A DNA stretch of 64,000 nucleotides from Denitrobaculum sp965232285 (GCA_965232285.1 CBDDPL010000004.1:5518001-5582000), one strand, 5' to 3'. Positions 36,270-45,145 are shown, counted from the first letter of the stretch. The notes: generated from the letters alone by a model not told the origin. Numbers and translations: made by a program.

Positions 36270-37190
36270 TCAACCTCCCGCAGTTTTAGCTGTCGGGACA
36301 CTGTCCGGGCAGTGTGATCCGATCCAGTCGAAAACGCTGTGGACATATGGCGGCGCATCTTTCGTTCGGGCCATCACGTAGGCCCGCTCGCTGGAAACCG
36401 TCGCCTGGCAAGCGGCCTGCAACTGCCCGGCCTCCAGAAAGCTGTCGACCAGCCCCAGCCAGCCGAGGGCGACGCCCTGACTCTCGACGGCGGCCTGCAG
36501 CACCAGTGTGTAGTTGCTGAAACTGATCCGCGTCTGGCCCAGCCTGTTGTCCTGGACGCCAAGGCCAGCGAACCAGGTCTGCCAGGAGTGCCAGGGGGCA
36601 TTGGGATGCGCCGAGAGCGTCAGCAACGGGGCCTGCAGAAGCTGATCCGGCTGCTCGAAGGGGCCATGCTGCGCAGCGAAGCCGGGGCTGCAGACGGCAA
36701 TGACCTTCTCCTGGAGGAGGACCCGACGGTCGCGGGCCGGTTCAGGGCTTTCCTGCAGTGTGATCGAGAGATCGACCGCACCGCTGCCGGCCTCTTCCGA
36801 CTGTTGCGAGGTCAGGACCTGCAGATCGAGGTCCTCGAAAGCCTGTCGCAGTTGCGGCAGGCGTGACATCAGCCAGTGCGCCGCGAAGGCGAAGTCTGTT
36901 GAAATCCGCACCCTCTTCCGCTCGCCGCGAGTCAGGATCTGGCTGAAATTCTGCTCAAGCTGCTCGAAGGCGCCGCGCGTCGCGTCCTGGAGCTGCTGGC
37001 CGGCCTCGGTGAGAGCGATCCCCCGGTACCTGCGCAGGAAGAGGCGGGCGCCGACCACATCCTCGAGGCGGCGGATCTTCTGGCTCAGGGCCGGTTGAGT
37101 TACCGCCAGTTCCCGGGCCGCGCGGGTGAAGCTGTCATGCTTGGCCGCGACGTGGAAGGCGTGAAGCTCGGCGATGTGATTCTGCAACAT
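36270..37190 (-). CDS. LysR-family regulator, probable choline-sulfate-responsive
   Basis: A 306-residue LysR-type regulator with a clear N-terminal helix-turn-helix: ELHAFHVAAKHDSFTRAAREL, then TQPALSQKIRRLEDVVGARLF (20 residues shown in part: ALSQKIRRLEDVVGARLF) and the linker helix. The effector domain follows the usual two-lobe layout. It is divergent from betC with 163 bases between, the layout of the dedicated regulators of choline-sulfate utilisation known in alphaproteobacteria and pseudomonads, so control of betC by choline or choline-O-sulfate is likely. The spacer is AT-rich with several TTA-type half-palindromes near 37190-37270. Confidence 0.85.
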   Translation of the reverse strand: MLQNHIAELHAFHVAAKHDSFTRAARELAVTQPALSQKIRRLEDVVGARLFLRRYRGIALTEAGQQLQDATRGAFEQLEQNFSQILTRGERKRVRISTDFAFAAHWLMSRLPQLRQAFEDLDLQVLTSQQSEEAGSGAVDLSITLQESPEPARDRRVLLQEKVIAVCSPGFAAQHGPFEQPDQLLQAPLLTLSAHPNAPWHSWQTWFAGLGVQDNRLGQTRISFSNYTLVLQAAVESQGVALGWLGLVDSFLEAGQLQAACQATVSSERAYVMARTKDAPPYVHSVFDWIGSHCPDSVPTAKTAGG

Positions 37191-37353
37191 GATATAAGCA
37201 GATCATCAGTTAGATGTCTTATTTCATCGTATTTACAGTTCTATATGCGAATGGCAATTCTTTAGATATCAAAAATTTTATGTTCGAGTAACCCCCGCGG
37301 CGGCTCCGGCAGGTCTGGAGCGACGGGGTCGAGCTGCAGGAAAGGCGTGTCGT

Positions 37354-38874
37354 ATGAGTCCCCGGCCCAACATTCTCATCATCATGGTGGATCAACTGAG
37401 TGGTTGCCTCTTTCCCGAGGGGCCGGCCGCGTTTCTGCAGGTTCCCAGCTTGCGCAAACTTTCCGCCGGCGCGGTCAATTTCTCCCGGACCTATTGCCCG
37501 AGCCCGCTCTGTTCGCCATCGCGGGCGTCTTTCATGACCGGCCTGCTGCCCTCACGCACCGGCGTCTACGACAATGCGGCGGAACTGCCTTCGACCCTGC
37601 CGACCTTTGCCCACCATCTGCGCAACGCCGGCTACAAGACGGTGCTGTCAGGCAAGATGCACTTCGTGGGCGCGGACCAGCTCCATGGCTTCGAGGAACG
37701 ACTGACCACCGATATCTATCCTTCCGACTTCGGCTGGACGCCGGACTGGAGCAAGCCGGATCAGCGGATCGACTGGTGGTATCACAACATGGGCTCGGTC
37801 ACCGGCGCCGGCGTCGGTGAGACCTCGAATCAACTGGAGTTCGACGACGAGGTTGCCTATCACGCCCGGCTGCGTCTGCGGCAGCTTGCGCGCACGGACC
37901 GCAGCCAGCCCTTCTGCATGACCGTCAGCTTCACCCATCCGCACGACCCTTACGTGGCGCGCAAGAAATACTGGGACCTCTATCCCGAAGACAGTCTGCC
38001 GCCGCTGGCCGTTCCGGCGATTCCCTACGAGGAGCAGGACCCGCACAGCCGGCGCATCTTCGATGCCAACGACTATCGGAATTTCGAGATCACGGCGCAG
38101 AACGTTGCCGATTCCCGCCGCGCCTACTTCGCCAACGTCAGCTATCTGGACGAAAAGATCGGCGAGCTGATGGAGACCCTGGAGGCCTGTGATCTGGCAG
38201 ACGACACCGTCGTCCTCTTCTGCGCCGATCACGGGGATATGCTGGGCGAGCGCGGTCTCTGGTTCAAGATGAGCTTCTTCGAGGGCGCGAACCGGGTGCC
38301 GATGTTCCTCTATGCGCCCGGCCGCTACGCCGCACGCAACATCACTGAACCCACTTCCACCCTGGATGTCCTGGCCACGCTGGCCGACTTGGCGGGACTG
38401 GAAGTCGACAGTGACCTGGCTGGTGACGGCCGCAGCCTGCTGGGACTCGCCCGCGGCGAAGAGACATCGGCGCCGCCGGTTTATTCGGAGTATGCCGCCG
38501 AGTCCTCGATCGATCCGATGGTCATGATCCGTGAAGGCCGCTGGAAGTTCAATTACTGCGAGGTCGATCCGCCGCAGCTCTTCGACCTGGAGGCGGATCC
38601 GCTGGAGCTGACCAACCTGGCGGCGGATCCCGCCTATGCCGGAACCGTCGCGGATTTCACCGAGAAAGTCCGCGCCCGCTGGGACATTGGCGCCTTTCGT
38701 GACGAGGTGCGGCGCAGCCAGAAGCGCCGCCTGACCGTCTACGACTCCTTGCGGGCCGGCGAATACTTCCCCTGGGATTTCCAGCCGCTCCAGAAGGCTT
38801 CCACCCGCTACATGCGCAATCACATGGACCTCAACGTTGTCGAAGCCTACGCGCGTTATCCGAGATCCAGTTAA
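37354..38874 (+). CDS. betC: Choline-sulfatase
   Basis: Hydrolyses choline-O-sulfate to choline and sulfate, giving an osmoprotectant precursor and sulfur. The 506-residue arylsulfatase-fold protein has the metal site start NILIIMVDQLSG, the sulfatase signature CPSPLCSPSRASFMTG in which the Cys of CSPSR (about residue 53) becomes formylglycine, VLSGKMHFVGADQLHGFEER, FCADHGDMLGERGLW with metal ligands, and a C-terminal region with QLFDLEADPLELTNLA. The segment YFANVSYLDEKIGEL is also typical of BetC. It is cytoplasmic (no signal peptide). No betIBA genes are adjacent, so oxidation to betaine must be encoded elsewhere if present. Confidence 0.93.
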   Translation: MSPRPNILIIMVDQLSGCLFPEGPAAFLQVPSLRKLSAGAVNFSRTYCPSPLCSPSRASFMTGLLPSRTGVYDNAAELPSTLPTFAHHLRNAGYKTVLSGKMHFVGADQLHGFEERLTTDIYPSDFGWTPDWSKPDQRIDWWYHNMGSVTGAGVGETSNQLEFDDEVAYHARLRLRQLARTDRSQPFCMTVSFTHPHDPYVARKKYWDLYPEDSLPPLAVPAIPYEEQDPHSRRIFDANDYRNFEITAQNVADSRRAYFANVSYLDEKIGELMETLEACDLADDTVVLFCADHGDMLGERGLWFKMSFFEGANRVPMFLYAPGRYAARNITEPTSTLDVLATLADLAGLEVDSDLAGDGRSLLGLARGEETSAPPVYSEYAAESSIDPMVMIREGRWKFNYCEVDPPQLFDLEADPLELTNLAADPAYAGTVADFTEKVRARWDIGAFRDEVRRSQKRRLTVYDSLRAGEYFPWDFQPLQKASTRYMRNHMDLNVVEAYARYPRSS

Positions 38875-38900
38875 GTAAGCTTTCGACTGTCGTCGAAACG

Positions 38901-38976
38901 GCACCAGCCCTCTCCCCCACCCGGCCGCCCATCGGAATTATCATGTGGGCGGCCGGGTGGGGGAGAGGGCTGGTGC
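38901..38976. repeat. Perfect 31-bp hairpin between betC and cobC
   Basis: Bases 38901-38931 are perfectly complementary to 38946-38976 around a 14-base loop. The stem is very GC-rich (CTCCCCCACCCGGCCGCCC core). It lies between two convergent stop codons, so it could end transcription in both directions, but no T-run follows on either strand. The length and perfection are greater than needed for a terminator, suggesting a mobile or dispersed intergenic repeat. A related string (CTGGTGCTGTG) recurs once at 49770-49780. Confidence 0.7.
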
Positions 38977-38993
38977 TGTGTTAAAACCAAAAC

Positions 38994-39647
38994 CTAACCC
39001 ACCGCCTTGGGCACCAGGTTGATATGGCCGATGCGCCAGACCACGTCGGGCTCAGGTGCATGGGTCCCGGCGGTGCCGGTGATGTGGTCGAGGCGGGTCA
39101 GGGCGCAGTTGTCGATGGAAAAGCTCAGCGCGCGTTCGGGCTCCAGGCCCAGGGCCAGGGCGATGGCCGCCCGGATGGTGCCGCCGTGGGTGACCGCCAC
39201 GATGTCGCGTCCGGCATGTTCCTCCGAAAGCCGGTGGATTACGCGGCTGGTGCGCTCATAAAGATCGACGAAGCTCTCGCCGCCCGGCGGCGCTTCGGAG
39301 GCCGGGGCCAGCCAGAAGCGGTGCCACTCGCCCTCCTTCTGGGCCGCCAGCTCCACATTGGTCATGCCCTGCCAGTCGCCGAAGTGCTGCTCGGCGAAGT
39401 CCGGTTCGATCAGGGGCGCCGGCACCCGGTGATCTTCGATCTGCTCGACGATGGCGGCGGCCGTCTGGTGGGTGCGTTTCAGGTGACTGGCGACCCAGAC
39501 CGCATCGCGCGGCATGAGTTGGCCAAGCCGGGTAAAGGTCTCGCTGTCGGAACAATCGCAGTTGAGATCGTCCTGACCGTAGATCTTGCCGTTGTTTTCC
39601 GTAACCGGGGCGTGGCGGACCCACCACCAGCGTGTCGTCTTGCTCAT
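38994..39647 (-). CDS. cobC: Histidine phosphatase family protein, probable alpha-ribazole phosphatase
   Basis: Phosphoglycerate-mutase-like phosphatase. The product starts MSKTTRWWWVRHAPVTENNG with the catalytic R-H-A motif (here WWVRHAPV), then the ribazole-phosphatase style segment IYGQDDLNCDCSD, the LKRTHQTA motif, the FAEQHFGDWQG motif and the second catalytic His in VAVTHGGTIRAAIA. It lies 10 bases downstream of cobS and near cobT, which supports dephosphorylation of alpha-ribazole phosphate in the lower-loop pathway. A longer frame from 39758 overlaps cobS and is not supported; ATG at 39647 fits the family. Confidence 0.85.
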   Translation of the reverse strand: MSKTTRWWWVRHAPVTENNGKIYGQDDLNCDCSDSETFTRLGQLMPRDAVWVASHLKRTHQTAAAIVEQIEDHRVPAPLIEPDFAEQHFGDWQGMTNVELAAQKEGEWHRFWLAPASEAPPGGESFVDLYERTSRVIHRLSEEHAGRDIVAVTHGGTIRAAIALALGLEPERALSFSIDNCALTRLDHITGTAGTHAPEPDVVWRIGHINLVPKAVG

Positions 39648-39657
39648 AGGCTTCTGC

Positions 39658-40419
39658 TCACAGAGTTGCGGTGATGGCCGCGAGGGCGGCGACCTCTCCC
39701 ATCTGCTCGGACGCACCGAGGACATCGCCCGTATAGCCGCCGATCTGCCGCCGCGCAAGCCAGGCCATGATCACAACGGCCATGCCCGCCGCGATGACCG
39801 CTGTTCCGCCCGCTGCCGGACCCAGACAAAGCAGCGCGATGAGAAGGGTGAGCAGGAGGGCTATTCCGGCTGTTTTTCCTTCAGGGCGATCGGCTCGGGC
39901 CGCGAGGCCGTCGCCGCGGGCGAGCGGCAGGGCGGCCATGACCGCGGGCAGGAAGCCCCGGCCAAGAGTGTGAGCCGCGATCAGGGCGCCGGCGATCACC
40001 CAGGGACCTGCAACTTGACCTGCGGCCTGCTCCGCGATCTCCGCGATCAGCACGACCCGAAGAATGAGGGACAGGCCAATGGCGATGACGCCATAGCTGC
40101 CGATCCGGCTGTCGCGCATGATTTCCAGCTTGCGCGCTTTGTTCCATCCGCCACCGAAACCGTCGGCGACGTCGGCGAGGCCGTCCTCATGCAGCGCGCC
40201 GGTCAGCAGGATGCCGGCCAGCAGGGCCGCTGCGCCGGCGGCCAGAGGCGGCAGCCCCAGTCCGAGTGCGGCGAAGAGGACGGCGCTGCTGATCAGCCCG
40301 GCGACGACGCCAACCAGCGGCATCAGGGCGGCGGCCTGGGCGAGGCTTCGCTCGCTCTTCTCGAGCCGTAGCGGAATCCGGGTCATGAAGACCAGGCAGA
40401 GTTTGAGATCGTCCAGCAA
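39658..40419 (-). CDS. cobS: Adenosylcobinamide-GDP ribazoletransferase
   Basis: Integral membrane enzyme that joins adenosylcobinamide-GDP with alpha-ribazole to give adenosylcobalamin. The 253-residue protein has FMTRIPLRL near the N-terminus, the acidic active-site block LHEDGLADVADGFGGG (about 92-107) that binds Mg2+, and DSRIGSYGVIAIGL after it; then five or six membrane helices follow. Length is normal. It is divergent from cobT with about 145 bp between, and upstream of cobC on the same strand. Confidence 0.94.
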   Translation of the reverse strand: MLDDLKLCLVFMTRIPLRLEKSERSLAQAAALMPLVGVVAGLISSAVLFAALGLGLPPLAAGAAALLAGILLTGALHEDGLADVADGFGGGWNKARKLEIMRDSRIGSYGVIAIGLSLILRVVLIAEIAEQAAGQVAGPWVIAGALIAAHTLGRGFLPAVMAALPLARGDGLAARADRPEGKTAGIALLLTLLIALLCLGPAAGGTAVIAAGMAVVIMAWLARRQIGGYTGDVLGASEQMGEVAALAAITATL

Positions 40420-40564
40420 AGCGTTACCCCAAGCTGCTTTCGCCCCCAGGAGGCATGGTGAAGGGCTCTCGCGCCGTTATAAGACGGTTGCTTCAAGGGG
40501 CATAGAGTCTATAAGCCCTTGCAAGATACTGTTGAAGTGCCAGTCTTTTCATGAGGACAGTCCC

Positions 40565-41593
40565 ATGAGCGAGAAAGCGGTTGTTGCGAGCTTTGATGAG
40601 ATCCGCGGCCTGATGCAGGAGCTGCCGGGGCCCGATGCCTCTGCGGCGGCGGAAGCCAGGGCACGGCAGGCGGAGTTGACCAAGCCCGCCGGTTCGCTCG
40701 GACGCCTGGAAGAGATCGCCGAGTGGCTGGCCACCTGGCAGGCGCGCCATCCCGCCGCCGTCGAGCGGCCTTACACGGCGGTCTTCGCCGCCAACCACGG
40801 CATCGCGGCGCGCGGGGTTTCCGCCTATCCCTCCGAAGTGACCAAGCAGATGGTGGCCAACTTCATCCACGGGGGCGCGGCGGTCAATCAGCTCTGCGCG
40901 CTGGGCGATGCGGACCTGCGGGTTTATGAGATGGCCCTGGACGAGCCCACCGCGGACTTCAGCGAAGCGCCGGCCATGTCTGAGGAAGACTGCGTGCGCG
41001 CCATGGCCTACGGCATGATGGCGGTGGAGGACAACATCGATGTGCTGGCCCTGGGCGAGATGGGCATCGGCAACACCACCGCGGCCGCTGCGCTCTGCAC
41101 GGCGCTGTTCGGTGGCAAGGCGGTCGACTGGACCGGGCGGGGCACCGGCATCGATGATCCGACCCTTACACGCAAGATCGAGTTGATCGATCTTGCCATG
41201 GAACGGCACCGGCCGGCTATGTCGGGTAACCCTCTGGAAGTCTTGCGCTGTGTTGGCGGTCTGGAACTGGCGGCCATTGCCGGCGCCGTACTGGCTGCCC
41301 GCATGGCGCGGACGCCGGTTCTGCTGGACGGCTTTGCCTGCACGGCCGCGGCGGCGGTGCTCTACGCCCTGGATCCCCGGGCGCTGGATCACTGTATGGT
41401 GGCGCATCGCTCGGTCGAGCCGGGTCATCAGCGGCTGCTCGATATCATCGGTAAAAAAGCCCTGGTGGATTTCGATATGCGCCTGGGTGAGGCTTCCGGC
41501 GCGGCGCTGGCAATTCTGATCCTGAAGGCCGCCTGCGCCTGCCACAGCGGTATGGCGACCTTTGCCGAAGCCGGAGTCAGCGGTCCCGCCTGA
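40565..41593 (+). CDS. cobT: Nicotinate-nucleotide-dimethylbenzimidazole phosphoribosyltransferase
   Basis: Makes alpha-ribazole phosphate from dimethylbenzimidazole and nicotinate mononucleotide. The 342-residue product has TKPAGSLGRLEEIA near residue 38, FAANHGIAARGVSAYPSEVT, LALGEMGIGNTTAAAAL, LDGFACTAAAA, and the catalytic-region SVEPGHQRLL followed by DMRLGEASGAALA, all diagnostic. The ATG at 40565 is preceded by GAGGACAGTCCC; the longer frame from 40118 runs across cobS and is a shadow. Its 3' end lies close to the kinase gene, which may begin before its stop. No cobalamin riboswitch was recognised in the cobS-cobT gap. Confidence 0.95.
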   Translation: MSEKAVVASFDEIRGLMQELPGPDASAAAEARARQAELTKPAGSLGRLEEIAEWLATWQARHPAAVERPYTAVFAANHGIAARGVSAYPSEVTKQMVANFIHGGAAVNQLCALGDADLRVYEMALDEPTADFSEAPAMSEEDCVRAMAYGMMAVEDNIDVLALGEMGIGNTTAAAALCTALFGGKAVDWTGRGTGIDDPTLTRKIELIDLAMERHRPAMSGNPLEVLRCVGGLELAAIAGAVLAARMARTPVLLDGFACTAAAAVLYALDPRALDHCMVAHRSVEPGHQRLLDIIGKKALVDFDMRLGEASGAALAILILKAACACHSGMATFAEAGVSGPA

Positions 41594-41657
41594 CGATCCC
41601 GACGAACTTGATGACTGGGACCTTGCCAAGGCCGGGCTCGCGACGTCATATGTCGCC

Positions 41658-43094
41658 ATGAGAAGGCTTCTCGTTTCGCTCTTCCCCTCGGCCGAAAGCG
41701 GACTGGGCGGTAAAGTCCGGCTGCGCACGCTGGTGGTGATCCGCTGGATCGCCCTGGTGGGACAGCTTGGCGCCCTGGCCATCATCTATTTCGGATTTGA
41801 CTTCGAGCTGCCGGTGGTGGCGGCCCTGATCGTGGTTGCGTTGTCCGGGCTGCTCAACATCGTGCAGTCGGCGACACGGCGGACAGATCCCTGGCTCAGC
41901 GACCGTGATGCCGCGCTCACGCTCTGCTTCGATCTGCTGCAACTGGCGGTCCTCCTGGGCCTGACCGGCGGGCTCAGCAATCCCTTTGCGATCCTCATTC
42001 TGGCGCCGGTCACGGTCTCGGCCTCGAATCTCTCCCGGCGTAGTACAGTGCTGCTGTCGATCCTGGCGGTCGTTGCGGTCTCGACTCTCGCCTTCTGGCA
42101 CTTTCCTCTGCCCTGGACGGCGGACGGCTTCGCTCTCCCGCCGCTTTACGTGGGCGGTGCCTGGGCGGCGCTGGTGGTGGCGGCCCTTTTTATCGCGGCC
42201 TATGTCTCCAGCATCGCGGCCGAGGCGCGCGATATGCACGATGCTTTGACCGCGACCCAGATGGCGCTGGCCCGCGAACAGCGGCTCTCCGCGCTTGGCG
42301 GCCTGGCGGCGGCCGCGGCGCATGAGCTGGGCAGCCCCCTCGCGACCATCGCCGTGGTGGCGCGGGAACTGAACCGGGACCTGCCGCCGGACAGCCCGGG
42401 GCGCGACGACGTCGAACTGCTGCTGAGCGAAAGCAACCGCTGCGGTGAGATTCTCGCCAACCTCGCCGCCTGGTCCGAAGAGGAAGATGATGGTTTCCTG
42501 AACCGCCTGCCGCTGGAGGTGCTGGTCGAGGCCGCTGCTTCTCCTTACGAGCAGGCCGGCGTCGAATTCGACATCACCATGAACTGCCTGTTCGACGAGG
42601 AGCAGAACCAGCCCATCGTTCAGCGTAGTCCGGAAGTTCTGCACGGTCTGGGGCTTCTGATCCAGAACGCGATGCAGTTCTCCGATGCCAAGGTCGAAGC
42701 CCGGCTCGGATGGGATCAGGAGTCGGTATCGATCACCGTGATCGACGACGGTCCCGGCTTCGATCCCGCGATTATGAGCCGGCTGGGCGAGCCCTATCTC
42801 TATGCCAAAGAGTCGCGCTCCAAACAGCCGAAGTCGGCCCGCCGGCGGATGGACGACAGCAAGGGCCGTCTCGAGGAACGTCGGGGCCGGAAGCGCTCCG
42901 CGACCCGCAACGGCGATCGTCGGAACGGCGGCGGCGGCCACATGGGATTGGGCGTCTTTATCGCAAAGACCCTGCTGGGGCGCACGGGCGCGACCGTGAG
43001 CTTCGATAACGGGCAGTGGGGCGGTGCCGAAGTCGAGGTACGATGGTCGCGCGAAGCTTTGGAGGCCGATACGCCCGGGAAAGGACAGCTATGA
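41658..43094 (+). CDS. regB: RegB/PrrB/ActS-type redox sensor histidine kinase
   Basis: Membrane sensor kinase for redox state, partner of the RegA-type regulator that follows. It has six predicted membrane helices in the N-terminal 190 residues with the quinone-binding signature GGLSNPFAI between helices 3 and 4. The H-box AAAAHELGSPLATI carries the phosphorylated His. The redox-active cysteine position is filled (LLSESNRCGEIL). The ATP-binding domain has NAMQFS, DDGPGFD and GLGVFIAKTLL. Between the last two, about 42807-42938, is a highly basic insertion of roughly 44 codons (KSARRRMDDSKGRLEERRG), longer than in RegB I know. ATG 41658 was chosen; an in-frame TTG at 41562 inside cobT would add 32 residues. 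Confidence 0.9.
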   Translation: MRRLLVSLFPSAESGLGGKVRLRTLVVIRWIALVGQLGALAIIYFGFDFELPVVAALIVVALSGLLNIVQSATRRTDPWLSDRDAALTLCFDLLQLAVLLGLTGGLSNPFAILILAPVTVSASNLSRRSTVLLSILAVVAVSTLAFWHFPLPWTADGFALPPLYVGGAWAALVVAALFIAAYVSSIAAEARDMHDALTATQMALAREQRLSALGGLAAAAAHELGSPLATIAVVARELNRDLPPDSPGRDDVELLLSESNRCGEILANLAAWSEEEDDGFLNRLPLEVLVEAAASPYEQAGVEFDITMNCLFDEEQNQPIVQRSPEVLHGLGLLIQNAMQFSDAKVEARLGWDQESVSITVIDDGPGFDPAIMSRLGEPYLYAKESRSKQPKSARRRMDDSKGRLEERRGRKRSATRNGDRRNGGGGHMGLGVFIAKTLLGRTGATVSFDNGQWGGAEVEVRWSREALEADTPGKGQL

Positions 43095-43678
43095 GTCAAG
43101 GTGAGAGAGAAGAGATGGGTGGCGCAATGAATAACGCCGAAGATGGCGACCAGGCCCGCCCGCTGCTGATCGTCGATGATGACGAGCGCTTTTGCGAGCG
43201 TCTCGGACGGGCGATGGAGCGGCGCGGCTTCCAGGTAACCCTCGCGACTTCGGTCGCACAGGGGGTGGAACAGGCGCGCAGGCTGCGTCCGGATTACGCG
43301 GTTGTCGATCTGCGCCTGCAGGACGGCAGCGGTCTGGAGGTCGTTCAGGTCCTGCGCGAAATTCACGAAGAGGCACGGATCATCGTGTTGACCGGCTATG
43401 GAAACATCGCGACGGCCGTGGCGGCGGTGAAGGTCGGCGCCACCGACTATCTGCCCAAGCCGGCGGATGCGGACCAGATCGAGGCGGCGCTGCTGGAAAG
43501 CGGCGAAGCCCTGCCGCCGCCGCCGGATCTGCCGATGAGCGCCGACCGGGTGCGCTGGGAGCATATCCAGCGGGTCTATGAGCAGTGCGACCGCAATGTT
43601 TCGGAAACTGCCCGACGTTTGCGGATGCACCGCCGGACTCTGCAGCGGATTCTGGCCAAGTACGCGCCCCGGAACTGA
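43091..43678 (+). CDS. regA: RegA/PrrA/ActR-type response regulator
   Basis: DNA-binding partner of the preceding kinase; in other alphaproteobacteria RegA controls respiration, carbon and nitrogen fixation and photosynthesis genes. The 195-residue protein has the receiver domain with LLIVDDDERFCERL, the phosphorylated Asp in AVVDLRLQDGSGLEVV, VLTGYGNIATAVAAVK and the lysine in DYLPKPAD. A proline-rich linker (ALPPPPDLP) leads to the Fis-type helix-turn-helix CDRNVSETARRLRMHRRTLQRIL, nearly identical across RegA homologues. ATG 43091 overlaps the kinase stop (ATGA) and has AAGGACAGCT upstream, so translation is coupled. An ATG at 43115 is an alternative. Confidence 0.94.
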   Translation: MSQGEREEMGGAMNNAEDGDQARPLLIVDDDERFCERLGRAMERRGFQVTLATSVAQGVEQARRLRPDYAVVDLRLQDGSGLEVVQVLREIHEEARIIVLTGYGNIATAVAAVKVGATDYLPKPADADQIEAALLESGEALPPPPDLPMSADRVRWEHIQRVYEQCDRNVSETARRLRMHRRTLQRILAKYAPRN

Positions 43679-43720
43679 ATCTCCGGAACTGACGCCCCGC
43701 GTTTGCGCGATACGGGCCGG

Positions 43721-45010
43721 TTACCCGCCGCGTTCGGCGGCCCGGTGGCGGGCCATGGCGTTGCTGAGAATCGCGGCGGACTCACCTGGCGTGCGCAGGG
43801 ACTCCCGCAGCCGGTCGATGTGGAAGCCCTGATAGAGGCTGAGGCCCAGGCCTTTGCCGGTGTTGAGCGCGGTCTCGTCGCCGCAATGGCTCAGGATCAC
43901 CCGCTCCGGCCCGATCTCGCCGATGGCTGCCTGCAATTCGGGCCCGCGCGAGGATTTCAGCGTATTGCCGAAGTCCTCATCCCACAGCAGCTTCACCATG
44001 TCGAAACCCAGCCGCTTGCGGTCCACGAAAGGCAGAGACAGGTGGGTCGTGCCGTCCAGACAGATGTTGTAGCCACGTTCGCGCAGGAAATCCCGGGCGA
44101 AGAGGAAGTTGGCGACATCCGCGAAGACGTCGATCAGTTGGAACTCGATCACGATGCTGCGCCGGACCTCGGGGCTCAAGGTTTCGTCCAGGGCGAGGAA
44201 ATCCGGTGACAGCAGGGTCGAGACATTGAGATTCAGACTGTAGGACTGGCGCAGGCTGTCGTCGTCATTATGGACCAGCAGCGAGATCATGCGCCGGTCC
44301 AGATGCCGGGTGAGATCCTGGAACAGCCAGCGGTTGGCCAGGATGTCGTGCCCGGGGATCAGCACCTGCTGCAGGTGATCGATGGAGAAATAGATCTCGC
44401 GGAATACAGGCTCCGGCCGGCCGTCGGCTTCGAGCAGAAAGGTGGACTGCCGTTGCATCATGCTGGAGAGATCCGCCTGGGCGATGGCGGCGGCGATCTC
44501 GCCGAGCTGGTTGGGTTGCAGCGGCATCATCCGGGCACGGGCCTCGGCGGTGGCATCCCGTTCCGCTGCCAGCCGGGTCGCGTGAACGTCGAAGAACTGA
44601 CGGGCAAGATCGAGGAAGGCATCGTAGTCCTGATCGAGCAGGAAGAGACGGCAGAAGCCCTCCTCCGTAAAGAGGTTGCCGGCCCCCGGCCCCTGCAACA
44701 GCGGATCGTCGCTGAAGAAGTACTCCAGGCGTTTGATCGCCTCGTCCAGTTCGATGGCGAGATCGCTGCCGCAAACCACCACCAGGTCATCGTTCCCGAG
44801 GCGGAACAAGGCGCCATCATCCAGCCTGACCACCTGGTCCAGGGTTGCCTGGGCGATGCGCAGGTGATGTTCGCGGCGGTTATCCGGCCGCAGGCGGGAG
44901 AGGCGCGCGTGTAGCGCCCGCCGACCCGCAGGATTGCGCTGCAGGCGCTGCGCGTAGTCGTAAAAAATGGCTTCCTGGTTGGGAAGCAGGCTGGTGGCGG
45001 AGCTTCGCAT
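43721..45010 (-). CDS. Degenerate GGDEF/EAL-like protein
   Basis: A 429-residue soluble protein. The C-terminal half has the outline of an EAL domain: LNLNVSTLLSPDFLALDE, then VIEFQLIDVF, GYNICLDGTTHLSLPFVD, LGFDMVKLLWD, and GLGLSLYQGFHIDRL near the end. The catalytic and metal residues are mostly lost: the E-A-L triad is not present, E-x-x-E is IEFQL, the double Asp is CLDGTT. The middle may be a decayed GGDEF-like fold. It therefore probably does not degrade cyclic di-GMP and may bind nucleotide or protein partners. Convergent with regA (42 bases). An intact EAL protein lies at 47882. Confidence 0.55.
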   Translation of the reverse strand: MRSSATSLLPNQEAIFYDYAQRLQRNPAGRRALHARLSRLRPDNRREHHLRIAQATLDQVVRLDDGALFRLGNDDLVVVCGSDLAIELDEAIKRLEYFFSDDPLLQGPGAGNLFTEEGFCRLFLLDQDYDAFLDLARQFFDVHATRLAAERDATAEARARMMPLQPNQLGEIAAAIAQADLSSMMQRQSTFLLEADGRPEPVFREIYFSIDHLQQVLIPGHDILANRWLFQDLTRHLDRRMISLLVHNDDDSLRQSYSLNLNVSTLLSPDFLALDETLSPEVRRSIVIEFQLIDVFADVANFLFARDFLRERGYNICLDGTTHLSLPFVDRKRLGFDMVKLLWDEDFGNTLKSSRGPELQAAIGEIGPERVILSHCGDETALNTGKGLGLSLYQGFHIDRLRESLRTPGESAAILSNAMARHRAAERGG

Positions 45011-45145
45011 CGACGTTCTTGTCCGTTCTGACCGGCGTTACCTTGCTTTTCGGTCTCCGCCAGACTAGGACGCCGGCTCTTGAGAAAGCGTTAACCATCC
45101 GGGCGCGGCAGGTTATTTTGCCCTCGCGGAGGGGCCGTGGAATCA

